Source: Thiopontia sp964344785 (GTDB taxonomy: Bacteria; Pseudomonadota; Gammaproteobacteria; GCF-002020875). From it: a stretch of 21,238 bases of DNA. Positions 7,155 to 12,979 of this stretch are shown here, piece after piece. Location of the stretch: the NCBI GenBank assembly GCA_964344785.1, contig CAYFOR010000046.1, positions 1-21,238 on the forward strand, in the 5' to 3' direction. The position numbers were made by a program, and so were the translations under genes. A model generated the notes under the pieces. It saw only the letters and a program-made list of their open reading frames with translations, made no database searches and was not told the DNA's origin. The stretch's first letter is position 1. Each line of letters begins with the position of its first letter.

Positions 7155-7306
7155 TGAACCACCCCGAGTTTACCGGAGACTCAATTTCTTGAGAGGATAA
7201 AGAAATGAGTACAGAAAAATAGGGATCACCTCGTTACCCGCAAGAGGTTCAAGAACGAAACATTCGTCTTGTCAAAGAGCAGCTCAATGAGCATGAGTCG
7301 GGGTGA
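7155..7306 (+). mobile_element. IS3-family remnant: left end plus broken orfA start
   Basis: From 7155 the sequence TGAACCACCCCGAGTTTACC, followed by GGAGACTC, resembles the left terminal repeat of IS3-family (IS51-like) elements. It is followed by AGAGGATAAAGAA and an ATG at 7205. The frame reads MSTEK-stop-GSPRYPQEVQERNIRLVKEQ, then LNEHESG-stop (7306), which resembles the start of an IS3 OrfA, RxYPxEVxERxxRLVxExxxEH. Stops at codon 6 and codon 34 and the absence of the rest make it a dead fragment. The stretch 7061-7154 before it and 7307-7356 after it hold no gene. Confidence -1.
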
Positions 7307-7356
7307 CGATGCCGGTTAATGGCATGGGTGCGAAAGCGCGTTACTTCTCCACTCCA

Positions 7357-7944
7357 TCACACACCCCTTTGCTCTTGTGTAGTCTCCATCGCGCTGTCTG
7401 GCTCAAGCAAAGCACGACAATGACCACAGAGATAGCTTTCCCCCTTGAGTACCCGGTTATGGCGAATCATCGTCAGTTGGTAGGTTCGACCACAATTCTC
7501 ATTGGAACAGTGGTAGGGAATCCGCCGTACGGACCGTACCCGGTGATGAGTCACATCAAGACGATGGGTGCGGTTGCCTGAACCACCCAGCACGCGGGCA
7601 ATTCGCCTCCACTGTCTGCCATGACCTCGCTCGTCCGGGTAGAGATGACCGGTAATGATATGAGCCAGCTCATGGGCAATGGTGTCATTGACCATCTCCT
7701 CATGGAGCGCGGGGTCTTGCAGCATCCCCTGATTGAGGCGAATGATGTTGTCCACCTTATTACGGGAGGGTGCCCCTCTGCGGTAACGCACCGATGCCGT
7801 ACCGGCACGAGTCCCCTTGAGGTCATACCGAAGAGTACACGCGCCTCTGAAATCAAGCTGCTCTTCTGCCAGCCTATAAAGCACCTTCAGCTTGTCTTGT
7901 ACGGCTTGCTTGCACTGCTGAACAGGGATCTTCTCGTTACTCAT
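7357..7944 (-). CDS. SprT-like zinc metalloprotease
   Basis: A 195-residue SprT/Spartan-type protein. The zinc protease signature is DTIAHELAHIITGH, i.e. HExxH with a further H five residues on. A C-terminal zinc-ribbon follows: YHCSNENCGRTY and SYLCGHCRALLE supply four cysteines. The N-terminal part (LDFRGACTLRYDLKGTRAGT) fits the SprT domain. SprT-family proteins in eukaryotes (Spartan) cut DNA-protein crosslinks; the bacterial role is much less studied, so a DNA-associated role is only an inference. The start is ATG 7944 with GGAAGG five bases upstream. It overlaps by 8 nt the stop of the small gene upstream (ATGAGTAA), so the two are translationally coupled. Ordinary SprT has about 165 residues; the extra length is in the terminal regions. 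Confidence -1.
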   Translation of the reverse strand: MSNEKIPVQQCKQAVQDKLKVLYRLAEEQLDFRGACTLRYDLKGTRAGTASVRYRRGAPSRNKVDNIIRLNQGMLQDPALHEEMVNDTIAHELAHIITGHLYPDERGHGRQWRRIARVLGGSGNRTHRLDVTHHRVRSVRRIPYHCSNENCGRTYQLTMIRHNRVLKGESYLCGHCRALLEPDSAMETTQEQRGV

Positions 7945-8107
7945 GGTCGCCTTCCTGCCTACTTGCCTTCGCCAAATGCCGATCGATGATTGCTGCCAAC
8001 TGATAGATCCTGGCTATGCCTTTCTGTTGGTAACTGATCTTCTGATTTGGGGCCTGGTTGAAGACATCCATACACACTTCCAGAAGCTCTCCGTCTTTTT
8101 GGCTCAT
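7937..8107 (-). CDS. Small protein of 56 residues coupled to the SprT-like gene
   Basis: This ORF is too short for common gene-length cut-offs but looks real. ATG 8107 has AGGAG eight bases upstream (AGGAGCGTAAAATG). It encodes MSQKDGELLEVCMDVFNQAP, then NQKISYQQKGIARIYQLAAI and IDRHLAKASRQEGDHE. Its TAA lies inside the start of the SprT-like gene (8-nt overlap), the mark of translational coupling. It is probably a soluble, mostly helical protein with one Cys. I do not recognise a family. Function could be linked to the protease, for example as a partner or regulator, but nothing in the sequence proves this. Confidence -1.
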   Translation of the reverse strand: MSQKDGELLEVCMDVFNQAPNQKISYQQKGIARIYQLAAIIDRHLAKASRQEGDHE

Positions 8108-8320
8108 TTTACGCTCCTGTTATTATTGTTATGGTTAGATGAGTTAAAACATCATGGCTTTCGTGTAGCCCACCCCCAAAAGAGGAGAGTACCAACCAAA
8201 CCCTCCCGCGTCGCTCGGCAATAACGCACCGATGATAAAACCAGGAGGGGACGTGACAAAGCCTCACTCGGAAAGGTGATCAACTAAATATTCAGCCGTC
8301 GTTTCCAATAGATACGGAAT

Positions 8321-8329
8321 TGCTAGAAT
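8321..8329 (+). promoter_or_regulatory. Extended -10 upstream of the DUF2058 gene
   Basis: TGCTAGAAT is an extended -10 (TGn + TAGAAT, 5 of 6), 39 bases before the start of the DUF2058 gene. The -35 at 17-nt spacing (8301-8306, GTTTCC) is poor, as is common with extended -10 promoters. The rest of 8108-8320 has no gene that I can support. Confidence -1.
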
Positions 8330-8368
8330 ACATCCCATCACTACCTTCACTCCAGCATCGAGATCAGC

Positions 8369-8911
8369 ATGTCAAATTCATTGATGGATCAGCTAAAAAA
8401 AGCTGGTCTGGCCGACAAAAAGAAACAGTCACAGATCAAGAAAGAGAAGCACAAGGCTCGCCGAAAACAAGATCATCGCAACACCTCCAACGATGATCAA
8501 ACAAGAACCATTGCCCAACAAGCTGCTCAGCAGAAGAAAGAGCGTGACCGAGCACTGAACAGGCAGAAAAACGAAACCGCCAACCATAACGCCATTCTTG
8601 CCCAGATCAGCCAACTGATAGAGGGGCATCGAATCCCTCTGGATGACGGTGATATTGCCTTTAACTTCACCCACAACAACAAGATCAAACGTCTCTACGT
8701 CACAGAGAAGATTCAACAACAGCTCGGCGCAGGACACCTGGCCATTGCCACTGTGAACAACCAATACAATGTGGTTCCTCATCCCATTGCCGAGAAGATT
8801 GAACAACGCAATGCAGACCATGTGATCCGGGTACAGACTACTGATAACACTCAACCAGCAGAAGATGACCCTTATGCTGACTACCAGGTTCCAGATGATC
8901 TGATGTGGTAG
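8369..8911 (+). CDS. yaiL: DUF2058 (YaiL-type) nucleoprotein-like protein
   Basis: A 180-residue DUF2058 protein, E. coli YaiL-like. The N-terminus (MSNSLMDQLKKAGLADKKKQ) is followed by a long lysine/arginine-rich helical segment (about residues 15-70) that looks like a coiled coil and nucleic-acid-binding tail. The second part has the family core ISQLIEGHRIPLDDGDIAFNF followed by IKRLYVTEKIQQQL. The very end DDPYADYQVPDDLMW is nearly identical to E. coli YaiL (DDPYADFKVPDDLMW). E. coli YaiL is annotated as a nucleoprotein or polynucleotide-associated protein without a settled function. It is 15 bases ahead of yaeQ on the same strand, so the two are probably co-transcribed. Confidence -1.
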   Translation: MSNSLMDQLKKAGLADKKKQSQIKKEKHKARRKQDHRNTSNDDQTRTIAQQAAQQKKERDRALNRQKNETANHNAILAQISQLIEGHRIPLDDGDIAFNFTHNNKIKRLYVTEKIQQQLGAGHLAIATVNNQYNVVPHPIAEKIEQRNADHVIRVQTTDNTQPAEDDPYADYQVPDDLMW

Positions 8912-8926
8912 AGAGAACAATCCAAC

Positions 8927-9466
8927 ATGGCACTCAAGGCAACCATCTATAAGGCTGATCTACAAATCTCCGATTTGGACCGAAACTATTACAGCAACCA
9001 TCAGCTCACCATCGCCCGACATCCTTCGGAAAATGAGGAGCGGATGATGGTCCGCCTACTTGCCTTTATCCAACATGCGGATGAGCGACTGACGCTCACC
9101 AAGGGAATCAGCACGGATGATGAGCCAGACATTTGGCTGCATTCTCTAAGCGGTGAAATTGATCTCTGGATTGAACTTGGACAGCCCGATGAGAAGAGAA
9201 TCCGCCGTGCTTGCGGCAAGGCGCGTGAAGTCTATATCTACCCTTACAGTGGTCATAGTGCTGAAATCTGGTGGTCACAGATTGAAGACAAGGTATCAGG
9301 CATTTCCAATCTCCATATCTACAACCTTACCCCGGAATTACGGGATGGACTTGCTTCTTTTGCTGATAAGAACATGGTGATTCAGAGCACTATTCAGGAT
9401 GGAGAGATCTGGTTGTCCGGGAACGATCAAAGTGTTTCCATCACCTTTCAATGCTGGCAGGGTTAG
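8927..9466 (+). CDS. yaeQ: YaeQ family protein
   Basis: A 179-residue YaeQ protein, E. coli YaeQ having 181. The N-terminus MALKATIYKADLQISDLDRN, the ARHPSENEERMMVRLLAF block, DDEPDIW, the IDLWIELGQPDEKRIRRAC motif and the C-terminal LQATIQDGxIW equivalent (IQSTIQDGEIWLSGN) line up along the full length. The fold is a PD-(D/E)XK nuclease-like fold; E. coli YaeQ was once reported to compensate loss of RfaH, but its physiological role remains open. It forms a two-gene unit with the DUF2058 gene. Identification is secure, function unknown. Confidence -1.
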   Translation: MALKATIYKADLQISDLDRNYYSNHQLTIARHPSENEERMMVRLLAFIQHADERLTLTKGISTDDEPDIWLHSLSGEIDLWIELGQPDEKRIRRACGKAREVYIYPYSGHSAEIWWSQIEDKVSGISNLHIYNLTPELRDGLASFADKNMVIQSTIQDGEIWLSGNDQSVSITFQCWQG

Positions 9467-9500
9467 CAACTCGCAGCTAACTGTTATGACCTGATAATAA

Positions 9501-9550
9501 CGTTAGTGAGTGAGTCTACCCTGGCTCAACCAGGCAGCAGCCAACTAACG
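9501..9550. terminator. Nested hairpin downstream of yaeQ
   Basis: CGTTAGT (9501-9507) pairs with ACTAACG (9544-9550) and CCTGG (9520-9524) pairs with CCAGG (9530-9534). It starts 34 bases after the yaeQ stop. No T run follows, so it may be a Rho-dependent or RNA-stabilising structure rather than a classical terminator. Confidence -1.
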
Positions 9551-9736
9551 AACCATGGCCCCTGTTAATGAGCTGAAGCACTGAAGACGAGCACTATCCA
9601 GTGATGCTTTCATATCGTCCGAAACACCTTGTTCTCTTCCTGTATGAACCACCCCGCTCATCTGATGTTGTAACGCCACGATACTATCTTTCTTTGGTAG
9701 AGATGGAGCAACCAGAGCAATAACCCCTATAAACAA
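9545..9736 (-). CDS. Small hypothetical protein, possible signal peptide (weak)
   Basis: TTG 9736 would start a 63-residue frame whose first part (FIGVIALVAPSLPKKDS) looks like a membrane or signal segment; the rest (GVVHTGREQGVSDDMKASLD) is polar. There is no normal start codon or strong ribosome site; the frame is open from a stop just upstream of 9748. It may be chance or a decayed gene. The remainder of 9467-9800 contains only the nested hairpin and an AT-rich inverted repeat (TATTAG/CTAATA at 9737-9754). Confidence -1.
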   Translation of the reverse strand: MFIGVIALVAPSLPKKDSIVALQHQMSGVVHTGREQGVSDDMKASLDSARLQCFSSLTGAMVR

Positions 9737-9830
9737 TATTAGATTTACCTAATACTTTATTGGAGTAATATAGTGACTATAAGGTGTTACAGATAACAGG
9801 GTGTATCCAGGGAAGACAAGGCAGCGAATC

Positions 9831-10016
9831 ATGGCTAGAGATTATTATTGTGAGGGATTTCACGAAACTGAATCGAGATACCAGGAAAAATTTCTTGAGC
9901 TACCTGATTTTATTCCTAACTGTGTAAGCCTGTTTCAAATAAAGCATGCCATGGAAGAAGCATTATTGCGCGGAATACCCATTCCACAAGATTATCAGTG
10001 GCGTACAAGTTGTTAG
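9831..10016 (+). CDS. Small hypothetical protein (61 residues)
   Basis: ATG 9831 gives MARDYYCEGFHETESRYQEK, then FLELPDFIPNCVSLFQIKHA and MEEALLRGIPIPQDYQWRTSC. A GTG at 9801 in the same frame would add ten residues. The amino acid make-up is plausible for a soluble globular protein, with aromatic residues and a helical stretch. AAGG is found 11 bases before the ATG, a weak ribosome site. No family recognised and no operon partner. Reality moderately likely. Confidence -1.
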   Translation: MARDYYCEGFHETESRYQEKFLELPDFIPNCVSLFQIKHAMEEALLRGIPIPQDYQWRTSC

Positions 10017-10164
10017 CTCATAATAAGTGAGGACAGTGTCGGGCAAATCAGCTGAGATTACCAATACGTTCTTCCACCCCATTTACTGATTCACCAATAC
10101 TGCTCGTCCAACCATATCCCTCTGCCCCCAAGCCATTCCAAGGACAGAAGCATCACTGATACCT

Positions 10165-10365
10165 TCAAGCTGGCCGTAATTGTTTCTGGCTGGCTGATCT
10201 ATGCTGCTCATGCAGTTGCAGTTTCTCGATACAGACCGAAAGCATTCCCTGTAACCACTCGTCACTGTGGCAATCACCGTTTGGTGCGTTGATACCCCCC
10301 ATTTCCCGCAGCAACTGGAAGAATAGATCAAACTGCCTGCAGTGTTTTCCTTGATGCAAATCCAC
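10165..10365 (-). CDS. Small hypothetical protein (66 residues, weak)
   Basis: The reverse frame reads MDLHQGKHCRQFDLFFQLLR, then EMGGINAPNGDCHSDEWLQG, with an amphipathic helix LSVCIEKLQLHEQHRSA. It looks more protein-like than the longer overlapping frame at 10083-10403, which I regard as a shadow. No ribosome site stands out, and the gene could be a fragment. Apart from this frame and the promoter at 10391, the stretch 10017-10440 holds nothing that I can support. Confidence -1.
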   Translation of the reverse strand: MDLHQGKHCRQFDLFFQLLREMGGINAPNGDCHSDEWLQGMLSVCIEKLQLHEQHRSASQKQLRPA

Positions 10366-10390
10366 CCTTCAGAAATCCTGTCATCTGCCG

Positions 10391-10419
10391 TTGATATAGT
10401 CACCTCACAATAATAATAC
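10391..10419 (+). promoter_or_regulatory. Possible promoter of the 62-residue gene
   Basis: TTGATA (10391-10396, 5 of 6 to -35) is followed after 17 bases by TAATAC (10414-10419), a weak -10 within a run of TAATAAT. Together with a good ribosome site before ATG 10441 it supports expression of the small gene downstream. Confidence -1.
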
Positions 10420-10440
10420 TAACAACTCAGAGGCAGACAG

Positions 10441-10629
10441 ATGAACACAGCGTCTACTACAGACTTGCATGCGAACCAGCTACGAGCAGCTGCTATTTAC
10501 GACTTGGTTCGTACCGTTACCAACACTCCAGACGAAGATCATGAGGCATCAGAGGATGCTCAGAATGCTGGTACCCCCGATAGTTTTGTTCCAACAATGC
10601 ATTTTTTGCGTGGAATAATCCATTGTTGA
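10441..10629 (+). CDS. Small hypothetical protein (62 residues)
   Basis: ATG 10441 is preceded by AGAGG seven bases upstream and by a possible promoter at 10391-10419. The product MNTASTTDLHANQLRAAAIY DLVRTVTNTPDEDHEASEDA then has an acidic middle part and a short hydrophobic end (MHFLRGIIHC). The two halves differ in character; the last residues might come from a different reading frame after decay. No family is recognised. It is the last ORF before the structured non-coding region at 10701-11024, on the same strand, so read-through into that region is possible. Confidence -1.
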   Translation: MNTASTTDLHANQLRAAAIYDLVRTVTNTPDEDHEASEDAQNAGTPDSFVPTMHFLRGIIHC

Positions 10630-10700
10630 GCATCCAATATTTCCGCAGAAATTCATACTAAAGCTATGGAGAATATGAACGATATAAATAAACATGTGTA

Positions 10701-10812
10701 CGTGGTAGAGCCGTAAAACCGGACCATCCACGGCGCATCACCTAAAGTCTCAGCGTGTCTTCACGATTTAGGATAGCCCCATTGCTGGCAGGCGGTGGGG
10801 CTTTATTTATTG
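10701..10812 (+). ncRNA. Candidate structured RNA, unit 1
   Basis: Three hairpins occur in a row without an ORF. First, CGTGG (10701-10705) with CCACG (10728-10732), with CCG/CGG inside. Second, CCTAAA (10741-10746) with TTTAGG (10767-10772), enclosing CGTG-TCTT-CACG. Third, the terminator at 10775-10812. The series suggests a short transcript or a leader ending at the terminator. I cannot assign it to a known RNA family. No promoter was found with confidence; TATAAA near 10683 is a weak candidate. Confidence -1.
10775..10812 (+). terminator. Rho-independent terminator of unit 1
   Basis: AGCCCCA (10775-10781) pairs perfectly with TGGGGCT (10796-10802), followed by a T-rich tail TTTATTTATT. 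The loop is 14 nt. Confidence -1.
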
Positions 10813-10857
10813 GATTAGAAAAACTTAATAAATGGCAAATGCTGCCGATACTGATTC

Positions 10858-11024
10858 CATGGGAAACAAGTAGCCGGTGAGATGCTGCCACATCCCATCG
10901 GCAAAAGAGCCTGTACCCAGGAGTGAAGAGTCTGGCGGTTCATGTCCCGGAGGCGGGATTGAGACACCCGCTGATGGGAAGGTTCAAAAGCCCATAGCCC
11001 GAAGTGAGAGCTTTGGGCTTTTTA
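10858..11024 (+). ncRNA. Candidate structured RNA, unit 2 (riboswitch-like alternative pairings)
   Basis: A non-coding stretch of dense complementarity ending in a terminator. Local stems: GCCG (10873-10876) with CGGC (10899-10902), enclosing GATG/CATC; CCAG (10917-10920) with CTGG (10932-10935); TCCCG-GAGG-CGGGA (10945-10958), within GCGG (10935-10938) and CCGC (10968-10971). CCCATCGGC (10894-10902) can also pair with GCTGATGGG (10970-10978), 8 of 9, closing the whole domain; and ATGGG (10974-10978) can pair instead with CCCAT (10991-10995) next to the terminator. Such exclusive pairings are what a ligand- or protein-controlled attenuator needs. No gene follows on this strand before 11264, so it would be a stand-alone small RNA or an orphaned leader. 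Confidence -1.
10996..11024 (+). terminator. Rho-independent terminator of unit 2
   Basis: AGCCCGAAG (10996-11004) pairs with CTTTGGGCT (11011-11019) with one G-U pair and a 6-nt loop, followed by TTTTTATT. Strong. Confidence -1.
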
Positions 11025-11056
11025 TTGGGCGCAGGAAATGAACCCTTGCACCCAAC

Positions 11057-11246
11057 TACACACCATCCCCTCTTCTGGTACGCATAGAACCGTCTGACAT
11101 CATCAGCAAGCGAATCTGACTCAACTGCCCAGTAATCGTACCTGTCGTATCAGATACTGACGTCGATGGATTGATGGCTGTCCCCCTCAGGCCCAGCCAT
11201 TTCCTTCATCCGTTCAACCAGTGTCCCAGCAGATGCTTTCAACAAC
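11057..11246 (-). pseudogene. Decayed reading frame with in-frame TGA (weak)
   Basis: On the reverse strand a frame begins LLKASAGTLVERMKEMAGPE, reaches SHQSIDVSI, then a TGA at 11152-11150, and goes on in the same frame as YDRYDYWAVESDSLADDVRR followed by FYAYQKRGW. Both halves look like real protein sequence, so one nonsense change in an older gene is the simplest reading. I do not recognise the family. Beyond KRGW the frame runs into the terminator of the RNA unit and is not convincing. Confidence -1.
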
Positions 11247-11281
11247 TATAAAGATGAGGCTCCTTTGACGGATGTTGTTTT

Positions 11282-11689
11282 TCAACCTATCGCAGCAAGC
11301 TGTTCCCGGAATGTAAGATTTTCCTCGATTGAATCATTGTTGTTGGATAGAGACTTGAGCGCTATTTTTCCATTTACAAAGAGCTCTAATTCGAGACCGA
11401 ATCTCTCGGCAATCAGATCACTTGTAAAACGCCCCAGTGCATCTGAGAGGAAACTGGAATACTTGTGAAACTCGGCAATATACTCATCTGGAATATCAAC
11501 CGAGATCCCCCCATTGTATCTATTGAAGTCATACCGCATGAATATTGCCTCAAAGTGCTGGAGGAACTCTTCTGTATCCTGAGCGGTAAAACCTGCCTCC
11601 ATCATGGATTGCCGCATGCCGGTCGAGTACATGCCCCATTCAGAATCATCAGCAAACTGTGACATAGGAAAGTTAATAGTTTCAGTCAT
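11282..11689 (-). CDS. Hypothetical protein, 135 residues
   Basis: The start ATG 11689 is chosen over an upstream one (11767) because AAGGA stands nine bases before it and the product then begins naturally: MTETINFPMSQFADDSEWGM. The protein is soluble, rich in acidic and aromatic residues, and mostly helical in look: SMMEAGFTAQDTEEFLQHFE, then FHKYSSFLSDALGRFTSDLI. No signal peptide, membrane segment, metal motif or known domain was seen. It stands alone, facing away from the HugZ gene. Codon use is like that of a real gene. Function unknown. Confidence -1.
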   Translation of the reverse strand: MTETINFPMSQFADDSEWGMYSTGMRQSMMEAGFTAQDTEEFLQHFEAIFMRYDFNRYNGGISVDIPDEYIAEFHKYSSFLSDALGRFTSDLIAERFGLELELFVNGKIALKSLSNNNDSIEENLTFREQLAAIG

Positions 11690-11912
11690 ATATATATCCT
11701 TGTGTAGTGTTTTCTTAGTGGTGATTACGGCAATCATTAAATGAATTGCCCGTACAACAGAAAACACTGCAGGAAGTGTGCCGCACTTGAGCTGATTACC
11801 GTAAACAGGGCAGAAGCGAAATCGTAGTGGTGTAGTCCATAACGCCGCAGTGACTGGTGATTCTGCTATTATTTTCCTCGACGCCGTTAAAACTACCTAC
11901 CCAGCTCACTCC

Positions 11913-11975
11913 ATGCTGATCTATATTGCCGTTGTCATCATTGCAGTGATTATCTGGACAATGATGGACGCATGA
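11913..11975 (+). CDS. Candidate 20-residue membrane peptide (weak)
   Basis: ATG 11913 to TGA 11975 encodes MLIYIAVVIIAVIIWTMMDA, a single hydrophobic helix with an acidic end. The same frame can be extended to a GTG at about 11850 (VTGDSAIIFLDAVKTTYPAH before it), giving 41 residues. No ribosome site is obvious. The size and shape resemble small membrane proteins and type I toxins, but no antisense RNA promoter could be confirmed. The rest of 11768-12045 has no supported gene. Confidence -1.
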   Translation: MLIYIAVVIIAVIIWTMMDA

Positions 11976-12045
11976 TGCTGAATACAGCTGCACGACCCAC
12001 TGCCCGCGCCCTTCTGTTTTCTCCACAATCGTATGTACAATACAA

Positions 12046-12564
12046 ATGACCCGCTCGACCGACACCCGACAAGAAGCTGAAAACCTTCGATCTGAATGCG
12101 CATCCGTACTCCTGTCAACGGTCAATGGAGACGGCTTTCCAGAGATTAGCTACGCCCCCTATATTGAGGATGAAGGCAGGTTCTATATTTTCATCAGCGG
12201 CCTTGCAGCGCACACAAAGAATCTACTCGATCATGGGATGGTGAGTGTAATGTTTATTGAAGATGAATCACTGGCCGACCACCCGTTCAGCAGGAAGCGC
12301 CTGACCTACCGTTGCAGTGCGATGGTGATTTCCCGTGATACCGACCGTTTTGACAATCTACTTGACCGGTTCGAAAGTCGGTTTGGAAACCTCATCCAAA
12401 CATTGCGTAGCTTGACAGATTTTCGGTTGTTTGAACTTACACCAGACAAGGGCCGATATGTTGCCGGATTCGGTAAAACCTTTGAAATAGAATATCCAGA
12501 CAACCGATACCAACCAGTCACGGAATCCAGCCTCAAAAAGAAAGCCAAGCTCGAAACGGACTAA
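12046..12564 (+). CDS. HugZ-family (pyridoxamine-phosphate-oxidase-like) protein
   Basis: A 172-residue split-barrel flavin/haem family protein. The N-terminal blocks ASVLLSTVNGDGFPEISYAP and RFYIFISGLAAHTKNLLDHG, then VSVMFIEDESLADHPFSRKR, and the C-terminal RYVAGFGKTFEI are typical of the HugZ/HutZ group, which binds and helps degrade haem for iron uptake. In known members the glycine-rich GFGKAF segment is near the active site. No haem-transport gene is adjacent, so a stress-related or general role is equally possible. ATG 12046 has no ribosome site; a TACAAT at 12036-12041 sits so close that leaderless transcription is again conceivable. Identification of the superfamily is solid, the haem role is inference. 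Confidence -1.
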   Translation: MTRSTDTRQEAENLRSECASVLLSTVNGDGFPEISYAPYIEDEGRFYIFISGLAAHTKNLLDHGMVSVMFIEDESLADHPFSRKRLTYRCSAMVISRDTDRFDNLLDRFESRFGNLIQTLRSLTDFRLFELTPDKGRYVAGFGKTFEIEYPDNRYQPVTESSLKKKAKLETD

Positions 12565-12596
12565 GTCGGTTTCTGCTTGTCAGCAGTAATGGGTTA

Positions 12597-12809
12597 TTAC
12601 GGACTGCGGCGGCGAACCCGCTCAACCGGGTCTTCCCAATCGATATGACTGGAGACCCACCTCAGGCGTTCCGGCAATGACTTTTCCCTGATTTCAGGAG
12701 GCATATTTGCCATCATAGTATTGATTTCATCACGCAGGACAAACCACTCATCTATATCGAGCGGGAGGTTGGCTGCTCGTTCCAGCTCAAGAGTCATATG
12801 CTTAAACAT
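12597..12809 (-). CDS. Small hypothetical protein, 70 residues
   Basis: The frame reads MFKHMTLELERAANLPLDID, then EWFVLRDEINTMMANMPPEI and REKSLPERLRWVSSHIDWED, ending in an arginine-rich tail. It looks like a real, helical, soluble protein. The second methionine (MTLEL) is an alternative start. It lies downstream of the flagellin gene on the same strand with 170 bases between; that gap holds no clear T-rich terminator, so co-transcription cannot be ruled out. Function unknown. Confidence -1.
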   Translation of the reverse strand: MFKHMTLELERAANLPLDIDEWFVLRDEINTMMANMPPEIREKSLPERLRWVSSHIDWEDPVERVRRRSP

Positions 12810-12979
12810 CTCTATTGCCTATCTCTGTTCAAATCTGTCTTAAACTATAGGCAGTAAAAATTCAAAGCCAAAATCGCGCCTTCAATCTTGATGGATCACC
12901 TGATTCTTTCTCCAATATCACGTCTACCTGCAACCTGGAGCAGCCTGACTTCAAGAGCAGTGCCAGACCTGAACCAATA

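Noticed and set aside
10083..10403. 106-residue reverse ORF
   Set aside because: Its sequence is low in protein-like features and overlaps a better frame at 10165-10365; start lacks a ribosome site.
10969..10980. Hammerhead ribozyme core
   Set aside because: CTGATGG lacks the invariant A of CTGANGA and there is no matching GAAA strand.
10858..10990. Cobalamin riboswitch
   Set aside because: GGGAAA and CCAGGAG resemble parts of the aptamer, but the B12-box order and the central GCCACTG segment do not fit.
11796..12125. 109-residue reverse ORF ahead of the HugZ gene
   Set aside because: Overlaps the start of the HugZ gene on the other strand and has low-quality, Cys-rich sequence; no start signal.
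5248..12900. Attachment-site duplicate of the tmRNA 3' end
   Set aside because: No second copy of GATTCCCGCCGCCTCCACCA or a near match was seen downstream.
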